A DNA stretch of 64,000 nucleotides, taken from contig NZ_RZIJ01000024.1 of NCBI RefSeq assembly GCF_003989665.1, forward strand, positions 36,220-100,219. The letters are read 5' to 3'. The DNA is from Azospirillum doebereinerae. GTDB taxonomy: Bacteria > Pseudomonadota > Alphaproteobacteria > Azospirillales > Azospirillaceae. Of this stretch, positions 1-8,374 are shown piece by piece. Position 1 is the stretch's first letter, and every line of letters begins with the position of its first letter. The position numbers were made by a program, and so were the translations under genes. Below the pieces are notes generated by a model. It was not told the DNA's origin and ran no database searches. It saw nothing but the letters and a program-made list of their open reading frames with translations.

Positions 1-483
1 CTGGTGGATCTCCACGCTGCCGTCCCGCCCGTCCCGCGACCCCACCAGCCGCAGCTTGCCACGCTTCTCGGACTCGCCGTAGGTCTTCTGCTCATAGCCG
101 GGGGCGATGCCGTTGGCTTCCGGCAGGATCCAGATCTGCAGGAAATGCAGGGAGTCGGTCTGCGACGCGTTGTACTCGCTGTGGCGGATGCCGCGCCCGG
201 CGCTCATGCGCTGCACCTCGCCGGGCCGGATGACCGAGCCGGTGCCGATGGAATCCTTGTGCTCCAGCGCGCCACTCAGCACGTAGGACAGGATCTCCAT
301 GTTGGCGTGGCCGTGGGTGGGGAAGCCGGCGCCGGGGATCACGCGGTCCTCGTTGATGACGCGCAGCGCCCGGAACCCCATCTGGCGCGGGTCGTGGAAG
401 TGGCCGAAGGAGAAGGTGTGGCTGCTGTTCAGCCAACCCATGTTGGCGACACCGCGCTCGTCCCGATGACGGATCGTGATCAT
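1..483 (-). CDS. Pirin family protein (3' end outside window)
   Basis: The reverse strand encodes 161 residues from an ATG at 483 that follows a good AAGGAGGG ribosome site. The frame is still open at position 1, so about one third of a usual 230-residue pirin is missing. The N-terminal cupin is clear: MGWLNSSHTFSFGHF, then GFPTHGHANMEILSYVLSG with the metal-binding His-x-His and Glu, and the GRGIRHSE motif. Pirins are cytoplasmic metal-binding bicupins; some bacterial members have quercetinase activity, and the substrate of this one cannot be told from sequence. It is transcribed away from the gene at 803-1813 only after a 320 bp gap that holds a palindromic repeat, so it probably has its own promoter. 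Confidence 0.9.
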   Translation of the reverse strand, partial: MITIRHRDERGVANMGWLNSSHTFSFGHFHDPRQMGFRALRVINEDRVIPGAGFPTHGHANMEILSYVLSGALEHKDSIGTGSVIRPGEVQRMSAGRGIRHSEYNASQTDSLHFLQIWILPEANGIAPGYEQKTYGESEKRGKLRLVGSRDGRDGSVEIHQ

Positions 484-640
484 GATGAAACCCTCCTTGC
501 CCTCTGGGCCGTGGCCCAACGGGCCGTTTCGTTGACACATCATGTGGCAACCGGCCCGTCAGGAACAATTGTGCGAATATGCACATGATTGTTCTGTTTA
601 TGGGGACAATAGGGGAGATGTTTCGTGTCTGGAGCGAGTG

Positions 641-752
641 GCCCTTCTCCCCTTGAGGGAGAAGGGTTGGGATGAGGGGTATTCGCCGTAGGCGAAGGCG
701 AGGAGACTTGCGCCCCCTCACCCAACCCCTCTCCCTCAAGGGGAGAGGGGCT
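641..752. repeat. Intergenic palindromic repeat, family A copy 1
   Basis: The left arm (about 641-679) and right arm (about 714-752) are near-perfect inverted copies built around CTCCCTTGAGGGAG-like cores and a GGGTTGGGATGAGGGG segment. A short ATTCGCCGTAGGCGAA palindrome lies in the centre. Copies of the same design lie at 4076-4182 and 33926-34032. It fills the gap downstream of the purine permease gene and could act as its terminator, although no T-tract follows. The rest of 484-802 shows no gene. Confidence 0.8.
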
Positions 753-802
753 TTACGGAATCACCAGCATGCATGCAGGAGATGTGTGAAGACCTCTAGG
801 CC

Positions 803-1813
803 TCAGGGCGCTGGCACGCCCGCCTGCCATTGGTCCCAATGGGCGACGATGTGGTCGGTCATCCGGGCGCCGACCGTCGCGACGTTCTCCACCGTCTCGG
901 CGAAGCCGCCGGCCGTCTCGCCGGGCTTGGGGTCGAGGTGCTGGAGGGTGGTCTCGTTCGGGTTCCCCTGGTCGAAGTTGACCGCGCCGCGCAGGCTCAT
1001 GACGCGGTCCGAGCCGAGCGAGCGCTTGATGACCAGCGTGATCGCCGCCGCCTCCATCTCGGTGATCACGTAGTCGTCGGCGCCGTAGAGCTTGGCGATG
1101 TACTGCGCCTGCTCCGACATGCCGGGGCCGTGGAAGAAGGTGTCGCCGGTCATGTGGGTGCCGGTGCCGACGAAGGGGGCGCGGCGGGCGGCCTCCTGCG
1201 GGTAGCGTTGGCGGTAGGCCTTGGCGGAATCGGAATCCTTCAGCGGCGTGTCGGCGGTCAGCTTCATCGCCCAGTTGACCAGGGCGGGGTTCATTTGGAA
1301 CAGACGCACCGCCTCGTAGCCCTTGCGCGGCATGAAGGTCGGCTCGCCGGCCTTGTTCTCCTCCGGCGCCCAGCGGTGGCCCAGATCGTAGTCCACCACC
1401 CAGCTCGCCCAGTTGACCTCGCCGATGGTGCCGCGCGACGGCGGGGTGCCGGCGACGCCGGAGATGATGAAATAGGCCTGCGACAGGTCGAACTGCGGGT
1501 TCAGCAGGATGGCCTGCATCGACGCCGAGGAGCTGACCTTGCCCATGCCGAGCACGGCGCCGCACACCCCGTCGGCGTTGCAGTGGACCGGGTTGGGCGC
1601 GCCCTTGACGGCGATGGGCTCGCTGGCCTGCCAGTAGCGCTCGTACCAGTTCTGGAACTCGCCGGCGCGGTCGCCGGTGTTCTTGCCGATCTCGAACATG
1701 GCCCCGACGAAGACCTTGACCTTGATCGGCTCCGCCGCGTGAGCGGCCGTGCCGAGTCCCACAAGCAAGAAGGAAGACAGGGCGAGACGCCGGAAACCGC
1801 CTGCAATCGACAC
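803..1813 (-). CDS. Periplasmic purine nucleoside permease-like protein (NUP family)
   Basis: The mature protein matches the NUP family: EPIKVKVFVGAMFEIG at the start, the GVAGTPPSRGTIG segment, and TEMEAAAIT near the C-terminus, a pattern shared with nucleoside phosphorylase-like folds. The preferred start is the GTG at 1813, preceded by CGGAG seven bases upstream; it gives a classic Sec signal peptide (two Arg, then a Leu-rich core ending in AHA). An ATG at 1846 with a poor ribosome site is the alternative. The export signal points to a periplasmic role. Bacterial members are poorly characterised and may be nucleoside-binding or nucleoside-cleaving rather than true permeases. It lies 187 bp downstream of the amino acid ABC operon in the same direction. 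Confidence 0.8.
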   Translation of the reverse strand: MSIAGGFRRLALSSFLLVGLGTAAHAAEPIKVKVFVGAMFEIGKNTGDRAGEFQNWYERYWQASEPIAVKGAPNPVHCNADGVCGAVLGMGKVSSSASMQAILLNPQFDLSQAYFIISGVAGTPPSRGTIGEVNWASWVVDYDLGHRWAPEENKAGEPTFMPRKGYEAVRLFQMNPALVNWAMKLTADTPLKDSDSAKAYRQRYPQEAARRAPFVGTGTHMTGDTFFHGPGMSEQAQYIAKLYGADDYVITEMEAAAITLVIKRSLGSDRVMSLRGAVNFDQGNPNETTLQHLDPKPGETAGGFAETVENVATVGARMTDHIVAHWDQWQAGVPAP

Positions 1814-2000
1814 GATCGAACTCCGTTGAAAGACTGATGGCTGCATAATGGAGTATGAGATCGACACAGTCAAATCTGCGATGGAGGCGCGCCTTGATTG
1901 CGTTGCGAGAGTTCCGGTATTTTCAGCAATTTACGACAATCGGCGACAGGCGGCCGATGTTCTTCCAGGGTGTGGAAAAGTGCGGCCGCCGCGTCTCCGT

Positions 2001-2735
2001 TCAGCGCGCCTCGACCATGCCGACGAACTGGGCCAGCTCCGGGGTGGAGGGACGGTCGAACAGTTCGGCCGGCGCGCCCTGCTCGATGATGCGGCCGCCG
2101 TGCATGAAGACCAACTGGTCGCAGACCTCGCGGGCGAAGCGCATCTCGTGGGTCACCAGGATCAGCGTCATGCCCTCCTCGGCCAGCTTGCGGACGACGG
2201 AGAGCACCTCGTTGACCAGCTCGGGGTCGAGCGCCGAGGTGATCTCGTCGCAGAGCAGCACCTTGGGCGCCATCGCCAGCGACCGCGCGATGGCGACGCG
2301 CTGCTGCTGGCCGCCCGAGAGCTGCGAGGGGTAGGCGTCGAACTTGTGCCCCAGCCCGACCTTGGCCAGCGCCTGCTCGGCGGCGGCGCGGGTCTCGGGC
2401 TTGCCCATCTTCTTGACCACCTTGAGCGCCAGCATGACGTTCTCGCCGGCCGACAGGTGGGGGAACAGGTTGAACTGCTGGAACACCATGCCGACCTTCA
2501 GGCGCAGCGCCCGCAGGTCGATCTGGCTGGGATCGACGCATTCGCCATCGACCTCGATGACGCCGTCGTCGATGCGCTCCAGCCCGTTGATGCTGCGCAG
2601 CAGCGTGCTCTTGCCGGAGCCGCTGCGCCCGATCATGGCGACGACCTGCCCCTCGTCGACGGTCATGTCGACGCCCTTCAGCACCTCGACCGGGCCGAAG
2701 GACTTGCGGATGTTGGACAGCTTAACGAGCGGCAT
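2001..2735 (-). CDS. Polar amino acid ABC transporter, ATP-binding protein
   Basis: This 244-residue ATPase has an intact Walker A (GRSGSGKST, about residues 37-45), Q-loop (VGMVFQQFNLFPH), ABC signature (LSGGQQQRV), Walker B (VLLCDEITSALDPE) and switch His (LVTHEM). It matches the GlnQ/HisP group that energises uptake of polar amino acids across the inner membrane. Its start overlaps the end of the upstream permease gene by 14 bp, so translation is probably coupled. It is the last transporter gene of the operon that begins at 4987. Confidence 0.95.
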   Translation of the reverse strand: MPLVKLSNIRKSFGPVEVLKGVDMTVDEGQVVAMIGRSGSGKSTLLRSINGLERIDDGVIEVDGECVDPSQIDLRALRLKVGMVFQQFNLFPHLSAGENVMLALKVVKKMGKPETRAAAEQALAKVGLGHKFDAYPSQLSGGQQQRVAIARSLAMAPKVLLCDEITSALDPELVNEVLSVVRKLAEEGMTLILVTHEMRFAREVCDQLVFMHGGRIIEQGAPAELFDRPSTPELAQFVGMVEAR

Positions 2736-3372
2736 GGAGCTTCCTTTCCAGCGCCTTGGCGGAGAGCGACAGCGGGTAGCAGAGCGCGAAGTAGATCAGC
2801 CCGACGAGGCCATAGACCAGGAAGGGCTGGAAGGTGGCGTTGGTGATGGCGGTGCCGACCTTGGTGACCTCGGCGAAGCCGATGATCGAGGTGACGGCCG
2901 TCCCCTTCACCACCTGCACCGAGAAGCCCACCGTTGGCGGGACCGCGATGCGCAGCGCCTGGGGCAGCACCACCCAGCGCATCTGCTCCCCGAAATTCAT
3001 GGCGAGGCTGGAGGATGCCTCCCACTGGCCCTTCGGCACCGCCTCGACGCAGCCGCGCCAGATCTCGGCGAGGTAGGCGCTGGTGAACAGCGTCAGCGCC
3101 ACGGCGGCCGAGGTCCAGGGCGAGGTCTCGATGCCGGCCAGCGGCAGGGCGAAGAAGGCGATGAACAGCTGCATCAGCAGCGGCGTGCCCTGGAACAGCT
3201 CGATGTAGAGCTTGGCCGCGCCTTGCAGCGGCGGGACCGGGGCGACGCGGGCGAACAGCACCAGCAGCCCGGCGACGCCCCCGGCGACGAAGGCGATGAC
3301 CGACAGCGCGACGGTCCAGCGCGCCGCCAGCAGCAGGTTGGACAGGATGTCCCACAGGGAGAATTCAAGCAC
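2722..3372 (-). CDS. Polar amino acid ABC transporter, permease
   Basis: A 216-residue inner-membrane permease of the HisMQ type. It has several hydrophobic segments and the EAA cytoplasmic loop that contacts the ATPase (EASSSLAMNFGEQMRWVVLPQ, about residues 125-145). The length is normal. It overlaps the preceding permease gene by 8 bp and the ATPase gene by 14 bp. The paired permeases probably form a heterodimeric channel, as in glutamate/aspartate or cystine importers; the real substrate is not visible in the sequence. Confidence 0.93.
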   Translation of the reverse strand: MLEFSLWDILSNLLLAARWTVALSVIAFVAGGVAGLLVLFARVAPVPPLQGAAKLYIELFQGTPLLMQLFIAFFALPLAGIETSPWTSAAVALTLFTSAYLAEIWRGCVEAVPKGQWEASSSLAMNFGEQMRWVVLPQALRIAVPPTVGFSVQVVKGTAVTSIIGFAEVTKVGTAITNATFQPFLVYGLVGLIYFALCYPLSLSAKALERKLHAAR

Positions 3373-4039
3373 GGGCGGCTCCCTTCATGAACATCCGGTG
3401 GCCCATCCGCGCCAGCAGCCAGCGCACCCCGACCGCCAGCGCCAGATACAGCGCGGTCGCCAGGAAATAGGCCTCGAAGGGGCGGAAGTTGCGGGACTGG
3501 ATGAAGTTGGCGGCGAAGCTCAACTCCTCCGTCGCGATCTGCGAGCAGACCGAGGAGCCCAGCATGACGATGACGATCTGGCTGCTCAACGCCGGCCAGA
3601 TCTTGCCCATCGCCGGGCCGAGGATGATGTAGCGGAAGATCTGCGGGCCGGTCATGCCCAGGCTGGCCCCGGCCTCGACCTGGCCCTTGGGGGTGGCGTC
3701 GATGCCGGCGCGGATGATCTCGGTCGAATAGGCGCCGAGGTTGATGACCATCGCCAGGATCGCCGCCGCCCATTCCGGCATGCGGATGCCCAGCGAGGGC
3801 AGGCCGAAGAAGATGAAGAACAGCTGCACCAGGAAGGGCGTGTTGCGGATCAGCTCGACATAGGCGCCGACGGCGATGCGCAGCGGCCGGTTGCCGGAAC
3901 TGCGCGCCGCCGCCCCGGCGATGCCGATGCCCACCCCCAGCACGGTGCCGGCCACGGTCAGCCCGACCGTGGTGGCGACGCCGTGGACCAGCACGGGCGC
4001 GTAGTCCCACAGGGACGAGAAATCGAACGTGTAGGCCAT
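3365..4039 (-). CDS. Polar amino acid ABC transporter, permease
   Basis: A second HisMQ-type permease of 224 residues. The start is set at the ATG at 4039, which has GGAGG seven bases upstream. A longer in-frame reading to 4150 would translate the palindromic repeat (residues like PLTPTPLPQGERG) and is rejected. The EAA loop reads EAGASLGMTGPQIFRYIILG. With its partner at 2722-3372 it would form the membrane channel. It is separated from the binding-protein gene by a family A repeat, which could lower downstream expression relative to the abundant binding protein. Confidence 0.93.
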   Translation of the reverse strand: MAYTFDFSSLWDYAPVLVHGVATTVGLTVAGTVLGVGIGIAGAAARSSGNRPLRIAVGAYVELIRNTPFLVQLFFIFFGLPSLGIRMPEWAAAILAMVINLGAYSTEIIRAGIDATPKGQVEAGASLGMTGPQIFRYIILGPAMGKIWPALSSQIVIVMLGSSVCSQIATEELSFAANFIQSRNFRPFEAYFLATALYLALAVGVRWLLARMGHRMFMKGAARA

Positions 4040-4075
4040 GGGACCTCCGCGCTGGAAAGGGGGAGGGGAGAAGAA

Positions 4076-4182
4076 GCCCCTCTCCCCTTGCGGGAGAGGG
4101 GTTGGGGTGAGGGGGCGCAAGCTTTCCGCCTGCGGCGGAATACCCCTCATCCCAACCCTTCTCCCGCAAGGGTAGAAGGGCT
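4076..4182. repeat. Intergenic palindromic repeat, family A copy 2 (inside ABC operon)
   Basis: Long inverted repeat with arms around CTCCCCTTGCGGGAG and CTTCTCCCGCAAGGGTAGAAG and a central TTCCGCCTGCGGCGGAA palindrome. It sits between the binding-protein gene and the first permease gene. That position is typical of elements that stabilise the upstream part of a polycistronic mRNA or partly terminate it. This role is an inference. Confidence 0.8.
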
Positions 4183-4195
4183 TAACAAGCGACGC

Positions 4196-4987
4196 TCACA
4201 GATCCTTGGGCAGCGGCGCGTGCAGCCACTTCTCGGCGATGGCGGCCAGCGAGCCGTCGGTCTTCGCCTTGGCCAGGATGGCGTTGACCTTCTCCAGCAG
4301 CGGACCCTCGTCCTTGCCCAGCCCGATGAAGCAGGGCGAGTTCTTGACCAGGAACTTCAGGTTCGGCAGCCGGGGCGGCTTGCGCTCCAGGATCGCGGCG
4401 GCGACGACGTTGCCGGTCGCCACCAGCTCCACCTGGCCCGACAGGAAGGCCGAGATGGTGCCGTTGTTGTCCTCGTAGCGGCGGACGTTGACCTTGTCGG
4501 AGATCACCTTCGACAGCTCGATGTCCTCGACCGAGCCGCGCGTGACGCCGACCGTCTTGCCGTCGAGATCGGCGACCGTCTCGGCCTTGACCGAATCCGG
4601 GCCGAAGACGCCGTTGTAGAAGGGCGCGTAGGCGGCCGAGAAGTCGATCACCTTCTCGCGCTCGGCGTTCTTGCCCAGGCTGGAGATGATCAGGTCGACC
4701 TTGCCGGTGGTCAGGTAGGGGACGCGGTTGGCGCTGGTGACGGGGACCAGTTCGACCTTGGCGCCCATCTCCTTGGCGAGCAGGGTGGCGGTGTCGATGT
4801 CGTAGCCGACCGGCTTCATGTCGGTGCCGACCGAGCCGAAGGGCGGGAAGTCCTGCGGCACCGCGACGCGCAGCACCTTCTCCTTGGTGATTCGCTCCAG
4901 CGCGTCGGCGTGGGCCGCCGTGCTGAGGCCGCCCGTCAGAACGGCCGTGGCAAAGCCGACGGCACCGAGTATCGTTGCAAACCGCAT
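4196..4987 (-). CDS. Amino acid ABC transporter, periplasmic substrate-binding protein
   Basis: A 263-residue family 3 solute-binding protein. The signal peptide is clear (MRFATILGAVGFATAVLTGG, cleavage near AHA-DAL). The first lobe has the family signature GYDIDTATLLAKEMGAKVELVPV and the hinge region SANRVPYLTTGKVDLIIS. The second lobe starts near DFSAAYAPFYNGVFG. It is the first gene of the importer operon and starts 181 bp from the divergent RpiR regulator. The ligand cannot be read from the sequence; the family binds polar or charged amino acids. Confidence 0.93.
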   Translation of the reverse strand: MRFATILGAVGFATAVLTGGLSTAAHADALERITKEKVLRVAVPQDFPPFGSVGTDMKPVGYDIDTATLLAKEMGAKVELVPVTSANRVPYLTTGKVDLIISSLGKNAEREKVIDFSAAYAPFYNGVFGPDSVKAETVADLDGKTVGVTRGSVEDIELSKVISDKVNVRRYEDNNGTISAFLSGQVELVATGNVVAAAILERKPPRLPNLKFLVKNSPCFIGLGKDEGPLLEKVNAILAKAKTDGSLAAIAEKWLHAPLPKDL

Positions 4988-5106
4988 GGCACCTGATCTC
5001 CAACCGAAAGGATGTGCGCCGCTCTACTTCAAACGGCGTGCCACTTCGGACGGGGCGGGGGCGATGGGGGTCAAAGGGCCGGAACCGTTACGTTTATCCC
5101 AGCAAT

Positions 5107-5141
5107 GCCGCCATATGTTACGATGGTAACGGAACGGCGGC
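5107..5141. promoter_or_regulatory. Nested inverted repeat, candidate operator of the RpiR regulator
   Basis: Between the divergent ABC operon and the RpiR-type gene, GCCGCC (5107-5112) pairs with GGCGGC (5136-5141), and inside it GTTAC (5117-5121) pairs with GTAAC (5126-5130) around GATG. This symmetric site is where a dimeric repressor controlling both directions would be expected. The role is inferred from position and symmetry only. Confidence 0.45.
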
Positions 5142-5168
5142 GTGCACCGTTGCTCAATCGATGCGCAG

Positions 5169-6053
5169 ATGACTGACGTGAAAAGCAGCAAGCCCAACGA
5201 ACAGGCACTGACCGCCCGCATCCGCGACCGGTACGCCGAACTCAGCCGGACCGAGCGGCAGCTGGCCGACGTGATCCTCGCCTGTCCGGGCGAGCTGTCG
5301 GGTTATTCGGCGACCGAGCTTTCGCAGAGTGCCGGGGTGTCGAAGATGACGGTGTCGCGGCTGGTGCGCCGGCTGGGCTTCGCCAACTTCGAGGAGGCGC
5401 GTCTGGCCTCGCGGCGCGGCACCGAATGGGGGTCGCCGCTGTATCTGCTGGCCCAGCCGGGCAGGGCGGACGCGGCGGCGGGGGAGGGAGCCGCCCCCTC
5501 GGTGGAGGCCCATTTCCAGCGCAGCGCCGAGGCCGTCGCCGCCACCGCCCGCCGGATCGAGCCGGCGGCGCTGGAACGGGCGGCCCGCCTGCTGGCGGAG
5601 GCGCGGCGGGTCTGGGTCTGCGGCGCGCGCAACAGCGCCTTCCTGGCCGGCTACGCGCGCTGGCAGTTCATCCAGGTGCGGCCGGAGGTCCACCACATGG
5701 TCGCCGCCGGGGAAACCATGGCGGAGACGCTGGCCGGGCTCGGGGCGGACGACGCGCTGCTGCTGGTGGGGATCCGCCGCCGCCCGCCGTCCATCGTCCG
5801 GCTGCTGCACGCGGCGCAGGCGCGCGGAGTCCCGACGATCCTGATCGCCGACAGCCACTCCCCCCTGGAGGAGCCGGTCCCGCCGCTGACCTTCCGCTGC
5901 GAGACACGCAGCCTCGCCGCGCTCGACACCCATGTCGCGGTGATGGCGGTGATCCACGCGCTGGCCGCCGAGCTGATCCGCCTGACCGGCCCGGCCGGCC
6001 GCGAGCGGATCCAGGAGATCGAGGATCTGCACGAGACGCTGGGGGAATTGTAG
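5169..6053 (+). CDS. MurR/RpiR family transcriptional regulator
   Basis: The N-terminal winged helix (about residues 1-80) has the RpiR pattern LSRTERQLADVILACPGE followed by the HTH core TELSQSAGVSKMTVSRLVRRLGF. The C-terminal SIS phosphosugar-binding fold covers about residues 120-260 (RVWVCGARNSAFLAGYARWQF). The start at ATG 5169 is preferred; an upstream in-frame ATG at 5142 would add nine residues. RpiR proteins usually sense phosphorylated sugars, but amino acid operons are also controlled by family members. The divergent position suggests it regulates the importer at 2001-4987 and perhaps the nucleoside permease. Confidence 0.92.
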   Translation: MTDVKSSKPNEQALTARIRDRYAELSRTERQLADVILACPGELSGYSATELSQSAGVSKMTVSRLVRRLGFANFEEARLASRRGTEWGSPLYLLAQPGRADAAAGEGAAPSVEAHFQRSAEAVAATARRIEPAALERAARLLAEARRVWVCGARNSAFLAGYARWQFIQVRPEVHHMVAAGETMAETLAGLGADDALLLVGIRRRPPSIVRLLHAAQARGVPTILIADSHSPLEEPVPPLTFRCETRSLAALDTHVAVMAVIHALAAELIRLTGPAGRERIQEIEDLHETLGEL

Positions 6054-6074
6054 GATTCCCCCGGTCGCCGTCCC

Positions 6075-6479
6075 TCAAATGAACAGTTCCATCGTCTGCG
6101 GCACGTTGCGCGGCGGCTCGCCGGACAGGATCGCCTGGGCGATGTCCACGGCGGCGAGCAGGGCGCTTTCCGAGAAGGGCTTGGCCAGGCAGCCGAGGCC
6201 GGCGGCGCGCGCGCCGCCGCGTTGCAGCTCCTCGCCGAAGGACGTGACGTAGAGGCAGGCCACGCCCCGCTTGGCCAGCGCCTGGGCGGCGTCGATGCCG
6301 CTGGTGTGGCGGGCCAGATGCACGTCGACCAGCGCCAGATCGGGCGGGGACGCCGCCGCCAGCTCCACGGCCTCGGCGGGCGTGGTGGCCGGGCCGAACA
6401 CCTCGTGCCCGACCGCTTCCAGATAGAGGCGCTGCTCCAGCGCGATCAGCACCTCGTCCTCGACCAGCAGGATCCTCAT
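6075..6479 (-). CDS. Single-domain response regulator
   Basis: A 134-residue CheY-like receiver with no output domain: acidic pair in LLVEDEVLIALEQ, phosphoacceptor Asp in LALVDVHLA (about residue 51), Thr/Ser in YVTSF, and Lys in CLAKPF. Its ATG overlaps the stop of the kinase gene by 4 bp, so the two are translationally coupled and most likely form a phosphorelay pair. Stand-alone receivers paired with HisKA_2 kinases often pass phosphate onward or act by protein contact. Confidence 0.92.
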   Translation of the reverse strand: MRILLVEDEVLIALEQRLYLEAVGHEVFGPATTPAEAVELAAASPPDLALVDVHLARHTSGIDAAQALAKRGVACLYVTSFGEELQRGGARAAGLGCLAKPFSESALLAAVDIAQAILSGEPPRNVPQTMELFI

Positions 6480-8374
6480 GCGCCGTAATCCCCGGCGGCG
6501 GTCGGTTCCAGCGAGGGAACCTCGTCGGGGATCGGCAGCTCGATGCGGAAGGTCGTGCCGCGCGCCGCCGGAACGACGGCGACGCTGGCGCGGATCTGGC
6601 CGCTCAGGCTGGTGATCAGCCGCATGCCGAGGCTGCGGCCCTTGCGCATGTCGAAGTTGGCGGGCAGGCCCGGCCCCTGGTCCGACACGGTCAGCACCAG
6701 CCCGTCGCCCTCGCGCCGGAACGCCACGTCGATGCGGGCGGTCTGGCCGCCTCGGTGCTTGATGGCGTTGGTGATCAGCTCGTTGGCGATCAGCCCCAGC
6801 GGCGCGGCCTGGTCGATCGGCAGATCGACGATGTCCGAGCGCACCGCGATGTCGCACAGGATGTCGCCGCCCGACGCCCGGCCCAGATCCTCGCACAACT
6901 CCTTCAGGTAGGTCCCGAACTCGATGGTCTGGAACTGGTCGGCCTGATAGAGCCGGTTGTGGACGCGGGCGATCGCCTCGATCCGGCTGCGGGCGTCCTG
7001 GAAATGGGCGCGGGCGGTCTCGTTCGGCAGGCTCAGCGTCTGCAGCGTCAGCAGGCTGGACACCAGTTGCAGGCTGTTCTTGACCCGGTGGTTGACCTCG
7101 CGCAGCAGGGTCGATTTCTGGCCGACCAGCTTGCGCAGCGCGGCCTCCATCGACTTGATCTCGGTCACGTCGATGTGCATCAGCACGGTGCCGCCGAAGG
7201 GGCCGGCGGTCATCGGCGCCGCGAGGCAGCGGAACCAGTGCTGGCTGGCCTCGCCATGCCCGGCGTATTCCGTCGAGAGCGGCAGGCCGCCGTCGGCCAG
7301 CAGGCTGCGCAGCCCCTCCAGCACCGCGTCGCTCTGCGGGTCGGCGTCGCTCTGCGGGTCGCCCTTGCGGTTGCCGTCGCGCGCGCACATCTCCAGGTAG
7401 TTGTCGCCGACGATGGATCCCTGGCCGAGGAACTCGGTCTCCGGCCCGGCTTCCGCCCAGGCCCGGTTGACCGAGACGATCCGCCCGACGGGGTCGAGCA
7501 CGGCGATGAAGGCGGGCAGGGCGTCCAGCGTCGCCTTGGTCTGCTCGGCCAGCTGGCGCATGGACAGCGCGCTGGTGCGCAGCTCCTCGCGGGTGCGGCG
7601 GCGCTCGGTGATGTCGCGCAGGATGCCGGTGATGAAGCTGCGGCCTTCCGACTGCCAGCGCGCCATCGACAGTTCCAGGTCCATCCGGCTGCCGTCGCGG
7701 CGGCGCCCGGTCAGCTCCACCGCCTCGCCGCTCTGGTCGAAGGCGCCGCCGTCGGGCGCATTGCGTTCGGACAGCTCGACCCAGGCGGGGGCGTCCTCGC
7801 CGAACAGGGTGTGGATGTCGCGGCCGATCAGCTCGTCCGGGCGGTAGTCGAACTGGCGCGCGGCGGCGCCGTTCATCCACTGCACCGTGCCGCGCGTGTC
7901 GGTGGTGATGATGGCGTCGGGGGCGGTGTCGACGATGGCGCGGTAGCGGGCGTCGCGCTGCTCGCGCAGCACCCGCTCGCGGTTGACCGAGGCGGTGACG
8001 TCGGTCACTTGGATCAGGCAGCGCGCCTCCCCGCCCGACGGCAGCGGGCGGATCAGCACGTTGTGAACCATCTTGCGCCCATCGGGCAGGCGCAGCGGAA
8101 ACAGCATCGGGTTCAGCGTGTTCGACAGCACGCCGGGCGCGCCGGTCGCCAGCACGTCGCGCACGGCGGTGTGCAGGCGCGATTCGCGCAGGTTCGGGAA
8201 GGCGTCGAACAGGTCGTGGCCCATCACCGCGCGGGCCGGCACGTCCGACGCGCGCTCCATCCAGTTGTTCCAGTAGCGGACGCGCCCATGGCGGTCCAGC
8301 AGCAGGATGCCGGCGTCCAGCGCGTTGAGAACGTCCTCGGCCCAGGCCGGCTGTTCAGACAGGATCGGATCCAT
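6476..8374 (-). CDS. Cytoplasmic multi-PAS sensor histidine kinase (HisKA_2 type)
   Basis: A 632-residue kinase with no membrane segment. PAS-like sensor regions are visible near residues 12-120, 145-260 and 285-400. They are followed by a HisKA_2 dimerisation/phosphoacceptor segment (LREVNHRVKNSLQLVSSLL, with the His in VNHRVKN) and a HATPase domain (NELITNAIKH, DQGPGLP). It overlaps the CheC-like gene by 20 bp and the response regulator by 4 bp, so all three form one transcript. An 18 bp perfect tandem duplication inside the third PAS gives a DPQSDADPQSDA repeat. The signal sensed is unknown. Confidence 0.92.
   Translation of the reverse strand: MDPILSEQPAWAEDVLNALDAGILLLDRHGRVRYWNNWMERASDVPARAVMGHDLFDAFPNLRESRLHTAVRDVLATGAPGVLSNTLNPMLFPLRLPDGRKMVHNVLIRPLPSGGEARCLIQVTDVTASVNRERVLREQRDARYRAIVDTAPDAIITTDTRGTVQWMNGAAARQFDYRPDELIGRDIHTLFGEDAPAWVELSERNAPDGGAFDQSGEAVELTGRRRDGSRMDLELSMARWQSEGRSFITGILRDITERRRTREELRTSALSMRQLAEQTKATLDALPAFIAVLDPVGRIVSVNRAWAEAGPETEFLGQGSIVGDNYLEMCARDGNRKGDPQSDADPQSDAVLEGLRSLLADGGLPLSTEYAGHGEASQHWFRCLAAPMTAGPFGGTVLMHIDVTEIKSMEAALRKLVGQKSTLLREVNHRVKNSLQLVSSLLTLQTLSLPNETARAHFQDARSRIEAIARVHNRLYQADQFQTIEFGTYLKELCEDLGRASGGDILCDIAVRSDIVDLPIDQAAPLGLIANELITNAIKHRGGQTARIDVAFRREGDGLVLTVSDQGPGLPANFDMRKGRSLGMRLITSLSGQIRASVAVVPAARGTTFRIELPIPDEVPSLEPTAAGDYGA

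Noticed and set aside
4040..4150. Longer start for the first amino acid permease
   Set aside because: The added residues come from the palindromic repeat, and the inner ATG at 4039 has a strong ribosome site.
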